Shown here piece by piece: positions 1 to 5,811 of a stretch of DNA of 5,811 nucleotides. The stretch comes from FEN-1297 sp046704565. Lineage in GTDB: Bacteria > Bacteroidota > Ignavibacteria > Ignavibacteriales > Ignavibacteriaceae. The position numbers and the translations under genes are program-made. Positions within the stretch are counted from its first letter, which is position 1; every line of letters begins with the position of its first letter. Below the pieces are notes generated by a model. It saw only the letters and a program-made list of their open reading frames with translations. It was not told where the DNA came from and ran no database searches. Where the stretch lies: the NCBI GenBank assembly GCA_046704565.1, contig JBJKRP010000322.1, positions 1 through 5,811 on the forward strand, read 5' to 3'.

Positions 1-25
1 GTCAAAATTTTCATAATACTATAAC

Positions 26-29
26 GGAG
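26..29 (+). promoter_or_regulatory. Shine-Dalgarno site of the aldo/keto reductase gene
   Basis: A GGAG core lies 7 bases before the ATG at 37, a standard ribosome-binding spacing. It supports that start codon and shows that this genome uses Shine-Dalgarno pairing for at least some genes. No promoter can be judged in the 36 bases available upstream. Confidence 0.6.
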
Positions 30-36
30 AATCATC

Positions 37-1032
37 ATGGAATATAGAAGAATAGGCAATTCGGATCTTTCGGTCTCCGCAATAACATACGGTGCGTGGG
101 CTATCGGTGGATGGATGTGGGGCGGCACCGAACGCAGAGATGCAGTTGTTGCGATCAACGCTTCTTATGATTTAGGAGTAACATCCATCGATACGGCTCC
201 GGCTTATGGTCAGGGATTAAGCGAAGAGATTGTCGGTGAAGCGATAAAAGGTATAACCCGCGATAAGGTTCAGATTCTCACTAAGTACGGATTAAGATGG
301 GATAAGCAGGTTGGAGAGTTTTTCTTTACCAGCAAAGGCAACAGCGGGGAAGATGTAAACATGTACAAGTACGCCGGCAAAGAGAGTGTAATCAATGAAT
401 GCGAAAACAGTCTGCGAAGATTGGGCACCGATTACATAGACCTTTACCAGATTCATTGGAACGACCCGACAACTCCGGTTGAAGAAACTATGGAGGCAGT
501 TTCGTGCCTGATAGAGCAGGGCAAAGTACGCTATGCAGGCGTATGCAATTACAACGTCGATCAGATGAAGCAGGCTGAAAATGTATTGAACCTTGTTTCA
601 AACCAGGTTCCGTTCAGCATGATAAACAGAAAAATAGAAGACGAGGTAGTCCCGCACTGCATTAAGAATAACAAATCTATTCTCGCTTACAGCCCTCTTC
701 AAAAAGGGTTGCTGACAGGCAAGATAAAGCCGGACTATAAGTTTAATGAAGGAGATCACCGTGCGGGCGACAAGTACTTTACAATAGAAAATATAAACGG
801 CATAAATGCATTCCTGGATAAGATAAAACCGTTAGCCGAGATGAAGAAAGTTACTCTTGCACAGTTAGTAATCCGCTGGACAATAAACAGACCCGGTATT
901 ACAATCGCCCTTGTCGGCGCCCGCAATGCAAAGCAATCGGAACAGAATGCAAAGGCAATTGATGTTAATCTTACTAATGAAGAAACCGAAGTTATAAACA
1001 AACATCTTGCTGAAGTTAAATTAAGCTTATAA
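37..1032 (+). CDS. Aldo/keto reductase, AKR11 (YhdN/general stress protein 69)-like
   Basis: This is a 331-residue cytosolic NAD(P)H-dependent oxidoreductase of the aldo/keto reductase superfamily, expected to reduce aldehydes or ketones to alcohols on a TIM-barrel fold. The catalytic tetrad is visible: Asp52 and Tyr57 in the IDTAPAYG motif, Lys83 in LTKYG, and His140 in YQIHW. The stretch LRRLGTDYIDLYQIHW (127-141 region) is the family signature. GARNAKQSEQN (294-304) matches the C-terminal loop that holds the cofactor's 2'-phosphate in NADPH-preferring members. The start of the protein, with WAIGGWMWGG at 21-30, closely resembles B. subtilis YhdN (AKR11B) as I remember it. Residues about 88-115 are longer than in YhdN. 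The ATG at 37 is preceded by a good Shine-Dalgarno. The physiological substrate cannot be read from the sequence, and the gene is probably unrelated to the menaquinone genes because it stands alone before a 205-base spacer. The family call is secure; the role is unknown. Confidence 0.93.
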   Translation: MEYRRIGNSDLSVSAITYGAWAIGGWMWGGTERRDAVVAINASYDLGVTSIDTAPAYGQGLSEEIVGEAIKGITRDKVQILTKYGLRWDKQVGEFFFTSKGNSGEDVNMYKYAGKESVINECENSLRRLGTDYIDLYQIHWNDPTTPVEETMEAVSCLIEQGKVRYAGVCNYNVDQMKQAENVLNLVSNQVPFSMINRKIEDEVVPHCIKNNKSILAYSPLQKGLLTGKIKPDYKFNEGDHRAGDKYFTIENINGINAFLDKIKPLAEMKKVTLAQLVIRWTINRPGITIALVGARNAKQSEQNAKAIDVNLTNEETEVINKHLAEVKLSL

Positions 1033-1062
1033 AGCTAACGTTGAGACCAGGACTGTGGCTTT
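1031..1062 (+). terminator. Weak hairpin after the aldo/keto reductase gene
   Basis: AAAGCTA (1031-1037) can pair with TGGCTTT (1056-1062), giving a 7-base-pair stem with one G-U wobble and an 18-base loop, followed by TAAATATT. The position just after the stop codon fits a terminator. The stem is short, the loop is large and there is no proper U-tract, so this is only a possibility. Confidence 0.15.
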
Positions 1063-1136
1063 TAAATATTGCGAGTCATTAGGATGCAGCATAACTTTAA
1101 TTTAAGATTTTAATTTTCTATATACTCCCGCGGCTA

Positions 1137-1165
1137 TTGACCGATTTCGTTTTTAATCCTATTCT
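1137..1165 (+). promoter_or_regulatory. Candidate sigma-70-type promoter for the thioesterase gene
   Basis: TTGACC (1137-1142) is separated by exactly 17 bases from TATTCT (1160-1165). These match the TTGACA and TATAAT consensus at 5 of 6 and 4 of 6 positions. Transcription would start near 1172, leaving a leader of roughly 65 bases before the ATG at 1238. It lies in the only sizeable non-coding gap upstream of that gene. In AT-rich DNA such matches arise by chance, so confidence is modest. Confidence 0.3.
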
Positions 1166-1172
1166 CTTTAGC

Positions 1173-1180
1173 TATATTTG
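1173..1180 (+). promoter_or_regulatory. Alternative Bacteroidota-type -7 element
   Basis: TATATTTG exactly fits the TAnnTTTG -7 element of Bacteroidota housekeeping promoters. The expected TTTG about 19-21 bases upstream is only a T-run here (around 1150-1154). This competes with the sigma-70-like pair just upstream. Which one applies depends on the host lineage, which is not certain. Confidence 0.2.
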
Positions 1181-1237
1181 TCTTTAGAAATTACAGTGTC
1201 AGTTCAACATCGGCAAATAACAGTTACGGATTGATAA

Positions 1238-1639
1238 ATGTTTAAGACAACTAAGAAAATAAATTTTTTTGATTGCGATCCTGCAGGGATACTCTTCTTT
1301 GCAAATATTTTCAGACTTTGTCATTCAGCCTATGAAGACATGATCGGCAGCTTCGGCTTGAATGAAGATTACTGGAACAACGGGGAGTACGTGGTGCCGA
1401 TACTGAACAGTGAAGCTCATTATCACAAACCGATCAAGTACAACGAGACAATAACGATTGAGATAGTTGTCCCTCAGCTTAAAACCTCTTCGTTCGAGCT
1501 CGAATATCATTGTAAAAACAGCGCGGGCGAAGAATGTACGGTTGTTAAAACCGTTCACATCTTCGTGGATAAATCTTCATGGAAGAAATGCGAGATGAAG
1601 AAAGAGATAAGAGAAGGGCTTGCGAAGCATACAAGCTGA
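1238..1639 (+). CDS. 4HBT-family hotdog acyl-CoA thioesterase, candidate DHNA-CoA thioesterase (MenI)
   Basis: This 133-residue protein is a single hotdog domain of the 4-hydroxybenzoyl-CoA thioesterase type, which hydrolyses acyl-CoA thioesters and works as a cytosolic homotetramer. The signature is at the N-terminus: FFDCDPAGILFFANIF (10-25), followed by HSAYE (29-33). Asp14, the second Asp of DCDPAG, aligns with the catalytic Asp17 of Pseudomonas 4HBT. Length is normal for the family. Residues 61-67 and 84-91 fit the hotdog beta-strands. The gene converges on menE with a 92-base gap. In cyanobacteria and plants, related 4HBT-like proteins release 1,4-dihydroxy-2-naphthoate from its CoA ester, the step between MenB and MenA. 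No other gene in the window supplies that step, so the MenI role is a reasonable inference from context. A general acyl-CoA thioesterase of the YbgC type remains possible. Only a weak GGA precedes the ATG. The fold is confident; the substrate is not. Confidence 0.87.
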   Translation: MFKTTKKINFFDCDPAGILFFANIFRLCHSAYEDMIGSFGLNEDYWNNGEYVVPILNSEAHYHKPIKYNETITIEIVVPQLKTSSFELEYHCKNSAGEECTVVKTVHIFVDKSSWKKCEMKKEIREGLAKHTS

Positions 1640-1731
1640 CAGATTCAAAATACTAAATTTCTATCGGTAATATAATCGAGAACCTGCAACGCAAAATTGA
1701 AATAGATAAATAAATATCCTTTTAAGATTGA

Positions 1732-3183
1732 TTATTTCGAATTGATCAGCTCTCTCACTTTTTCCTTTTGTACTTTTCCAAGTTCTGTTTTAGGTAATTG
1801 ATCTAATAAGAATATCTTCTTCGGCTGTTTGTAACCAGGCAGCCTGTTATTCAAAAAATCCTTCATTTCGCTTAAAGATATTTCAGAATTATTTTTTGTT
1901 ACAATTGCTGCCGCTACAGCCTGTCCCCATTCATCATCTTCTATTCCGAAGACGCAAGCTTCCTTGATATTCGGATGGATAAGAATTTCTTTTTCAACTT
2001 CGAACGGACTTATATTTTCCCCGCCGGAAACGATCAGATCGTTCCTTCGAGCTTCGATAAACAAATATCCTTCTTCGTCAAGCCAGCCGTAATCGCCGCT
2101 GTAAAAAATATCTCCGCTAAACTTATTAGACGATTCTTCCCGGCTGCCGAAATATCCTTTTGCAACAGACTGAGCCTTAACTGCGATCTCCCCGGGTCTC
2201 ATGGAAGGGAGCGGGTTCCGGTCTTCATCAACTATTAAAATCTGATTTGGCGGAAGTGCCTTGCCGGCTGAATCCGGCTTTAACCTGAACTCATCGGTTG
2301 ATAATGCGGTAACAAATGATGCTGTCTCTGTAATGCCGTAGGACTTTGAAACATTCCAGTTGCTGTTATATGCATTCTTAACCAGCAAAGGATCAATAAA
2401 TCCGCCTCCCAATAATACATGCCTGAGTTCCGGATTCGGCTTGAAGCCGGAATCAATAAATCTTTTCAATTGAGTGGTAACTAAGGAAGTGAGAGTAGGT
2501 TTATATTTCTCTATTGCAAAACTTAAATGTTCAGCCTCGAGCGATGCCGGAATAATGAGAGCCGCACCGTAATAAAAACATCTTATAATAACGGAGAGAC
2601 CTCCTACGTGATAGAAGGGAAGGCTGGCGAGCCAACGGTCGCCTTCTCTATGTCTGAATATTTGATCACCGGTAACAGCACTCTGAATCAGATTGTTGAA
2701 TGATAGCTCTACTCCTTTCGGTGTACCGGTAGAACCGGATGTAAAAATTATTACAGCAGTATCTTCTATGCCGGGCTCAATCTCTTCTTTAAAATTAAAT
2801 TCCGAAGTCTCAACTGTCTTAGGTAACTTAACGACAATCGTATTGTCGGGTTTAATTTCCTTCGCAATTGTATCGCCGGTGAATAAGATTCGGCAATGAG
2901 CAATTTCAATTTGTTCCTCAACTTCTTTCGGCAGCAGCTTCACATTCAACGGGACCGGGACCGCGCCAATCCTCCACAAAGCAAAGATTAACACTGCGTA
3001 ATCCAGGCTGTTCTTACTTAAGATTGCTGCGCGGCTTCCTTTATGCAAGCCTGTTTCCAAAAGCTTTTCAATCATGAAGGAAATTCTTCCTTCAAATTCT
3101 TTATAAGAAATAGAACCGCTGGGAGTAATTACGGCTATTGAATTTTCATTTCTACTTTTTGAAAGTAAACCGATAAGTTTCAT
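1732..3183 (-). CDS. menE: o-Succinylbenzoate--CoA ligase (MenE)
   Basis: MenE is an ATP-dependent ANL-superfamily adenylating enzyme that converts o-succinylbenzoate to OSB-CoA through an OSB-AMP intermediate in the cytosol. From the ATG at 3183 it has 483 residues, normal for the family. The phosphate-binding loop TSGSTGTPKG is at 148-157. YGITET (A5 motif) is at 282-287, SGD (A7) at about 362-364, and the hinge region RRNDLIVSGGENISP starts at 379. The C-terminal motif PKTELGK carries the adenylation lysine, Lys470. Specificity for OSB is inferred from the men cluster, since the motifs alone only show an acyl-CoA ligase. The start is uncertain: a TTG at 3192 in the same frame would add three residues, and neither start has a clear Shine-Dalgarno. 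ATG is preferred, 17 bases after the menC stop. It is the last gene of the visible operon and ends facing the thioesterase gene without a clear terminator. Confidence 0.93.
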   Translation of the reverse strand: MKLIGLLSKSRNENSIAVITPSGSISYKEFEGRISFMIEKLLETGLHKGSRAAILSKNSLDYAVLIFALWRIGAVPVPLNVKLLPKEVEEQIEIAHCRILFTGDTIAKEIKPDNTIVVKLPKTVETSEFNFKEEIEPGIEDTAVIIFTSGSTGTPKGVELSFNNLIQSAVTGDQIFRHREGDRWLASLPFYHVGGLSVIIRCFYYGAALIIPASLEAEHLSFAIEKYKPTLTSLVTTQLKRFIDSGFKPNPELRHVLLGGGFIDPLLVKNAYNSNWNVSKSYGITETASFVTALSTDEFRLKPDSAGKALPPNQILIVDEDRNPLPSMRPGEIAVKAQSVAKGYFGSREESSNKFSGDIFYSGDYGWLDEEGYLFIEARRNDLIVSGGENISPFEVEKEILIHPNIKEACVFGIEDDEWGQAVAAAIVTKNNSEISLSEMKDFLNNRLPGYKQPKKIFLLDQLPKTELGKVQKEKVRELINSK

Positions 3184-3200
3184 TTGCAGCAATGGAAGAT

Positions 3201-4235
3201 TTAATGTCCGTTAAAAAAACGAATTTTTCCGTTAACAACAGGATACGGATCTTCAGCTAAGTCTTTCGGGACATAGCGTCCGGTATCCAGACCATGCGCC
3301 AAATTATTCTCTGTCAGAGATGCGATAAAGGCGGCAAATGATCTTCCGATAACTGATTCGAAAGATGACGTTACAATACAGTTAATCCCGTTCTTTTCCG
3401 CAAGCTCAATTATTTCCAGTGTAGGAATAACGCCGCCGAGCATCATCGGCTTCAATATTAAAAAGCCGGCAGCTTTATTTTTAATAATCTCATATGCGTC
3501 TTTGAGAGTTCTCAATGACTCATCTGCAGCAACCGGAACCTGGGTTTTTCCTAAATTCCGGGTAAACTCAGTTAAGCTTTTTACCGGCTGTTCAACATAT
3601 TCAAGAGAGTAAGGTTCGAGCTTTTTGATGTTATCTACTGCTTCATTATGATTCCATTTACCGTTTATATCTATACGAAGATTTACTTCCGGAAATTCCT
3701 TCCGAACTGTCTTTATAATTTCCAGGTCGTCTGAGAAGGATTCTCTTCCGCATTTCAGTTTTATTGTACCATAGCCTTGCTGAATATATTTCCTAACTGC
3801 TTTTAGTGCCTCTAACTGCGGTATCATATCAACAACAGCATTAACTTTTATTTCCATCTTTGACGGTCTGTTCAGGATCTGGTTCAGTGAAATATTCTTT
3901 TCCTTCGAGATCAAATTCAGAAAAGCCTGCTCAATGCCGTGGCGTAATGCAGGAAGGTTATTTACAGGAGAGAAAAATTCGTCGAAGCTGTTTTCAACAT
4001 TGCTTAAATCAATTTTAAAATTAACGTCAATATTATTTAACGCCGATAGGACCTCTTCGTAGGATTCAGAGCCAAACTCCGGCAGCGGTGCTGTATCGCC
4101 TAAACCGGTATTCCCGGAATTGCTGTGGAGCGAAACAATCATTCCCTTCCGTTCTGAAATAATCCCTTTTGATGTAACGAATGGCTTGGAAAGCTTTAAG
4201 ATGTACGGGGAATATTTAAGCTCTATCCTGTTCAT
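3201..4235 (-). CDS. menC: o-Succinylbenzoate synthase (MenC), enolase superfamily
   Basis: MenC catalyses the metal-dependent syn-dehydration of SHCHC to o-succinylbenzoate. The 344-residue protein has the enolase-superfamily layout: an N-terminal capping domain (about 1-125) and a TIM-type barrel. All expected catalytic residues are visible. The KxK motif is Lys159/Lys161 in IKLKCG. The three metal ligands are Asp189 (RIDING), Glu215 (YVEQP) and Asp238 (AADES). The second-side lysine is Lys262 in LILKPMMLGG. The spacing between these residues is close to that of E. coli MenC. A relative acting as N-acylamino-acid racemase or dipeptide epimerase would share these motifs, but the position between menA and menE settles the assignment. 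Its ATG overlaps the menA stop in an ATGA, so translation is probably coupled to menA. No independent Shine-Dalgarno is seen. Confidence 0.94.
   Translation of the reverse strand: MNRIELKYSPYILKLSKPFVTSKGIISERKGMIVSLHSNSGNTGLGDTAPLPEFGSESYEEVLSALNNIDVNFKIDLSNVENSFDEFFSPVNNLPALRHGIEQAFLNLISKEKNISLNQILNRPSKMEIKVNAVVDMIPQLEALKAVRKYIQQGYGTIKLKCGRESFSDDLEIIKTVRKEFPEVNLRIDINGKWNHNEAVDNIKKLEPYSLEYVEQPVKSLTEFTRNLGKTQVPVAADESLRTLKDAYEIIKNKAAGFLILKPMMLGGVIPTLEIIELAEKNGINCIVTSSFESVIGRSFAAFIASLTENNLAHGLDTGRYVPKDLAEDPYPVVNGKIRFFNGH
4232..4235 (-). promoter_or_regulatory. ATGA stop-start overlap of menA and menC
   Basis: The menC ATG (4235-4233) and the menA TGA (4234-4232) overlap by four bases. This arrangement usually means that terminating ribosomes re-initiate, which couples MenC output to MenA translation. 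It also confirms the menC start and places both genes on one transcript. Confidence 0.8.
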
Positions 4236-5143
4236 AACGTAAGACCGGCAGCGAACAGCAGACCGAACAGAGCGGAAAATTTGGCGGTTAACTCCAGAGT
4301 CTTATTTAGAGCTAAACCGTCTTGTGTGTAAAGCATTAATGCAAGTCTGTAAGCAACAGGCATTGTAAGATAAGGAAGAAATATCCAGATATGGAAATCA
4401 AAGAACCCATACAGAACAGCCGGCGTTGCAAAAGACGTGAGCAGAAGGAATATAAACTGGAAGCGCGTAAAATCCTTGCCGAAAATAACTGCAAGAGTCT
4501 TTTTGCCCGCAGCCTTATCTTCCTCTATATCGCGGAAGTTATTTACCACGAGAATGTTTGTAATCAAAGCCCCGACCGGGATCGAGGTTAAGAATGCAAT
4601 TGTAGAAAATTCCTTTGCCTGGATAAAATATGTTCCTGTTGTTCCGACAATACCGAAAAACATAAATACAAACAAGTCTCCGAGCCCATTATAAGCCAGC
4701 GGAAAGGGACCTGCCGTATATGCAATGCCGGCAAGGATAGATAAAATACCGATAACTAAAATTACCATACCTGACTCATAGACCAGTATTAACCCGAGTA
4801 GGAACGCCGATAAGAATACTAATATGCTTCCGGCTTTCATTTCATTTACGGTTATTAAACCTGATGCCAGTACTCTTATCGGACCCTTGCGGTTTTCGTT
4901 GTCGGCTCCTTTAAGAAAATCATAAAGGTCGTTCACAAAGTTTGTCCCTATCTGAATTAAGACCGAGCAGCAGAGCGCAATGAAAGCATAGACAAAAATA
5001 AACTTTCCCTTATTAATAGCTAAAGCAGAACCAACCATAACCGGGACAACTGCCGCCAGCAGGGTCTTTGGTCTGCTTGCTAAAATCCAGCTTTCCAGTT
5101 TGCCGGGCAGCGCTTCGCTTTCTAATTTATTTTGTAATTCCAT
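4232..5143 (-). CDS. menA: 1,4-Dihydroxy-2-naphthoate polyprenyltransferase (MenA), UbiA family
   Basis: MenA is an integral membrane enzyme that transfers a polyprenyl chain from its diphosphate to DHNA, with decarboxylation, giving demethylmenaquinone. The 303-residue protein has about nine hydrophobic segments, starting near residues 26-44 and 48-68 and ending at 287-303. The first Asp-rich motif is NDLYD (71-75) continuing to Asp81, and the second is NNFRDIEED (201-209). Both bind the Mg-diphosphate of the prenyl donor. YTAGPFPLAYNGLGDLFVF (142-160) is typical of MenA rather than UbiA, and so is RDIEEDKAAGKKTLAV. No cleavable signal peptide is seen; the first 20 residues are polar and cytosolic. 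The ATG at 5143 has a weak AAGAA upstream. The gene lies 108 bases after menB and shares an ATGA overlap with menC. Prenyl chain length cannot be read from the sequence. Confidence 0.95.
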   Translation of the reverse strand: MELQNKLESEALPGKLESWILASRPKTLLAAVVPVMVGSALAINKGKFIFVYAFIALCCSVLIQIGTNFVNDLYDFLKGADNENRKGPIRVLASGLITVNEMKAGSILVFLSAFLLGLILVYESGMVILVIGILSILAGIAYTAGPFPLAYNGLGDLFVFMFFGIVGTTGTYFIQAKEFSTIAFLTSIPVGALITNILVVNNFRDIEEDKAAGKKTLAVIFGKDFTRFQFIFLLLTSFATPAVLYGFFDFHIWIFLPYLTMPVAYRLALMLYTQDGLALNKTLELTAKFSALFGLLFAAGLTL

Positions 5144-5251
5144 CCGGTTCTTGTCATTGCTATTTTTAATATAATATAGTTTTATAAAGTTATATTGTTC
5201 GAGTACTGTATCAACACGTACCGATGTATCTGTACCGTTTAACGCTCATTC
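5144..5251 (-). other. AT-rich menB-menA spacer with phased GTAC repeats
   Basis: This 108-base gap is the longest inside the men cluster. Its menA-proximal part (about 5161-5197) is almost pure A/T. The menB-proximal part carries GTACTG at 5203, GTACCG at 5218 and GTACCG at 5232, spaced 15 and 14 bases apart. No stem-loop with a T-run was found, so read-through from menB to menA is likely. A secondary promoter for menA is possible, but no convincing -35/-10 pair was seen. Confidence 0.35.
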
Positions 5252-5811
5252 CTAAGGAAGTTTTGGGAACTTATTGAACTCCGGCTTTCTTTTTTCCAGG
5301 TAAGCCTTCTTGCCTTCCTGAGCTTCTTCACTCATATAATAAAGTAAAGTTGCGTTGCCTGCAAGTTCCTGTATCCCGGATTGACCATCAAGCTCCGCAT
5401 TGAAGGCAGACTTAAGAAGCCGTATTGCCATAGGGCTGTGCTGAAGGATTTTCTTTGCCCACTTTACTCCTTCATCTTCAAGACTCTCTAATGGAACAAC
5501 TTTGTTTATCAATCCCATGTCAAATGCTTCCTGAGCATTATATTGCTCGCACAAATACCAGATTTCTCTTGCGCGCTTTTGCCCCACCATCCTTGCAAGA
5601 TAGCTTGAGCCGAAGCCGCCGTCGAAGCTTCCGACCTTTGGTCCTGTCTGACCGAAGATTGCGTTTTCTGCGGCGATAGTAAGGTCGCAAACGACGTGAA
5701 GAACATGCCCGCCGCCAATAGCATATCCGGCGACGAGTGCTATAACCGGCTTAGGTATGCTTCTAATAAGTTTTTGAAGATCCAGCACATTCAACCTCGG
5801 AACGCCGTCTT
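5252..5811 (-). CDS. menB: 1,4-Dihydroxy-2-naphthoyl-CoA synthase (MenB), 5' end outside the window
   Basis: MenB is a crotonase-fold enzyme that cyclises OSB-CoA to DHNA-CoA (intramolecular Claisen condensation) in the cytosol. About 186 C-terminal residues are visible; roughly 100 N-terminal residues lie beyond the right edge. The reading frame stays open to the edge, with DGVPRLNVLDLQ near the start of the visible part, so the in-frame TTG at 5794 is an internal Leu codon and not a start. Numbering from that Leu as 1, positions shift by a constant 105 from E. coli MenB. Gln49, Gly51 and Trp79 match Gln154, Gly156 and Trp184, which bind the catalytic bicarbonate. Ser56 and Asp58 match Ser161 and Asp163, and Tyr153 matches Tyr258. 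GGGHVLH (27-33), IFGQTGPKVGSFDGG (46-60) and QELAGNATLLYYM (142-154) are diagnostic for MenB among crotonases. It ends with TAG and is the first visible gene of the menB-A-C-E run. Confidence 0.96.
   Translation of the reverse strand, partial: DGVPRLNVLDLQKLIRSIPKPVIALVAGYAIGGGHVLHVVCDLTIAAENAIFGQTGPKVGSFDGGFGSSYLARMVGQKRAREIWYLCEQYNAQEAFDMGLINKVVPLESLEDEGVKWAKKILQHSPMAIRLLKSAFNAELDGQSGIQELAGNATLLYYMSEEAQEGKKAYLEKRKPEFNKFPKLP

Noticed and set aside
88..390. Extra residues (about 88-115) in the aldo/keto reductase compared with YhdN
   Set aside because: The insert sits between barrel elements just before the conserved ESVINECENSL helix. I recall similar longer loops in many aldo/keto reductases of this subgroup, so it is probably ordinary variation.
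756..1001. Minus-strand open frame inside the aldo/keto reductase gene
   Set aside because: It lies fully antisense to a gene with an intact catalytic tetrad and shows no recognisable domain. The same reasoning removes the open frames antisense to or out of frame with the thioesterase, menE, menA and menB (1325-1558, 1975-2238, 2693-2899, 4391-4694, 5455-5724).
1084..1113. Nine-codon open frame starting ATGCAG in the spacer before the thioesterase gene
   Set aside because: It is too short to support as a gene, lacks a good ribosome site and shows no leader-peptide features such as a codon run or a following attenuator hairpin.
1695..1743. AT-rich inverted repeat in the convergent spacer as a two-way terminator
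   Set aside because: AATTGAAATA (1695-1704) pairs with TATTTCGAATT (1733-1743) only with a bulge and across a 28-base loop. The stem is almost all A/T and there is no U-tract, so it would be unstable and could be chance.
5161..5197. AT-rich block before menA as a promoter
   Set aside because: Several TATA-like strings occur on the minus strand, but none pairs with a -35 or TTTG element at proper spacing. The base composition alone explains them.
1..5811. CRISPR array, mobile element, tRNA or rRNA, or an undescribed defence or similar system
   Set aside because: No regularly spaced repeats, terminal inverted repeats, transposase or RNA-gene signatures were seen. Every substantial open frame on the coding strands belongs to a known family.

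Overview
The window is mostly one menaquinone (vitamin K2) biosynthesis cluster on the minus strand. Two plus-strand genes, an aldo/keto reductase and a hotdog thioesterase, lie at its left. The DNA is moderately AT-rich and almost fully coding. The men gene order (B-A-C-E), the AT-rich spacers and the overall look of the proteins suggest a member of the Bacteroidota/Ignavibacteriota/Chlorobiota (FCB) group. That assignment is inferred from memory of such clusters and was not tested by a search.

Layout, left to right. Bases 37-1032 (+) encode an AKR11-type NADPH-dependent aldo/keto reductase with a complete Asp-Tyr-Lys-His tetrad and a good Shine-Dalgarno. Bases 1033-1237 are a non-coding spacer with a plausible promoter. 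Bases 1238-1639 (+) encode a 4-hydroxybenzoyl-CoA-thioesterase-like hotdog protein. A 92-base convergent spacer follows. Minus-strand genes then run right to left in transcription order: menB (5' end cut by the window edge, 5811-5252), a 108-base AT-rich spacer, menA (5143-4232), menC (4235-3201, overlapping menA by 4 bases) and menE (3183-1732).

How the genes work together. MenC dehydrates SHCHC to o-succinylbenzoate (OSB). MenE activates OSB to OSB-CoA, and MenB cyclises that to 1,4-dihydroxy-2-naphthoyl-CoA (DHNA-CoA). A thioesterase must then release DHNA, and MenA prenylates it in the membrane to demethylmenaquinone. The hotdog protein facing menE is a natural candidate for the thioesterase step. 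If so, the window covers every step from SHCHC to demethylmenaquinone. The earlier genes (menF, menD, menH) and the final methyltransferase are not here; menD and menF may lie just beyond the right edge, upstream of menB. The aldo/keto reductase has no evident pathway link.

I saw no mobile element, CRISPR array, tRNA or rRNA and no clearly undescribed system. The most useful observation is the MenI-candidate thioesterase; the rest are minor regulatory or start-site points.
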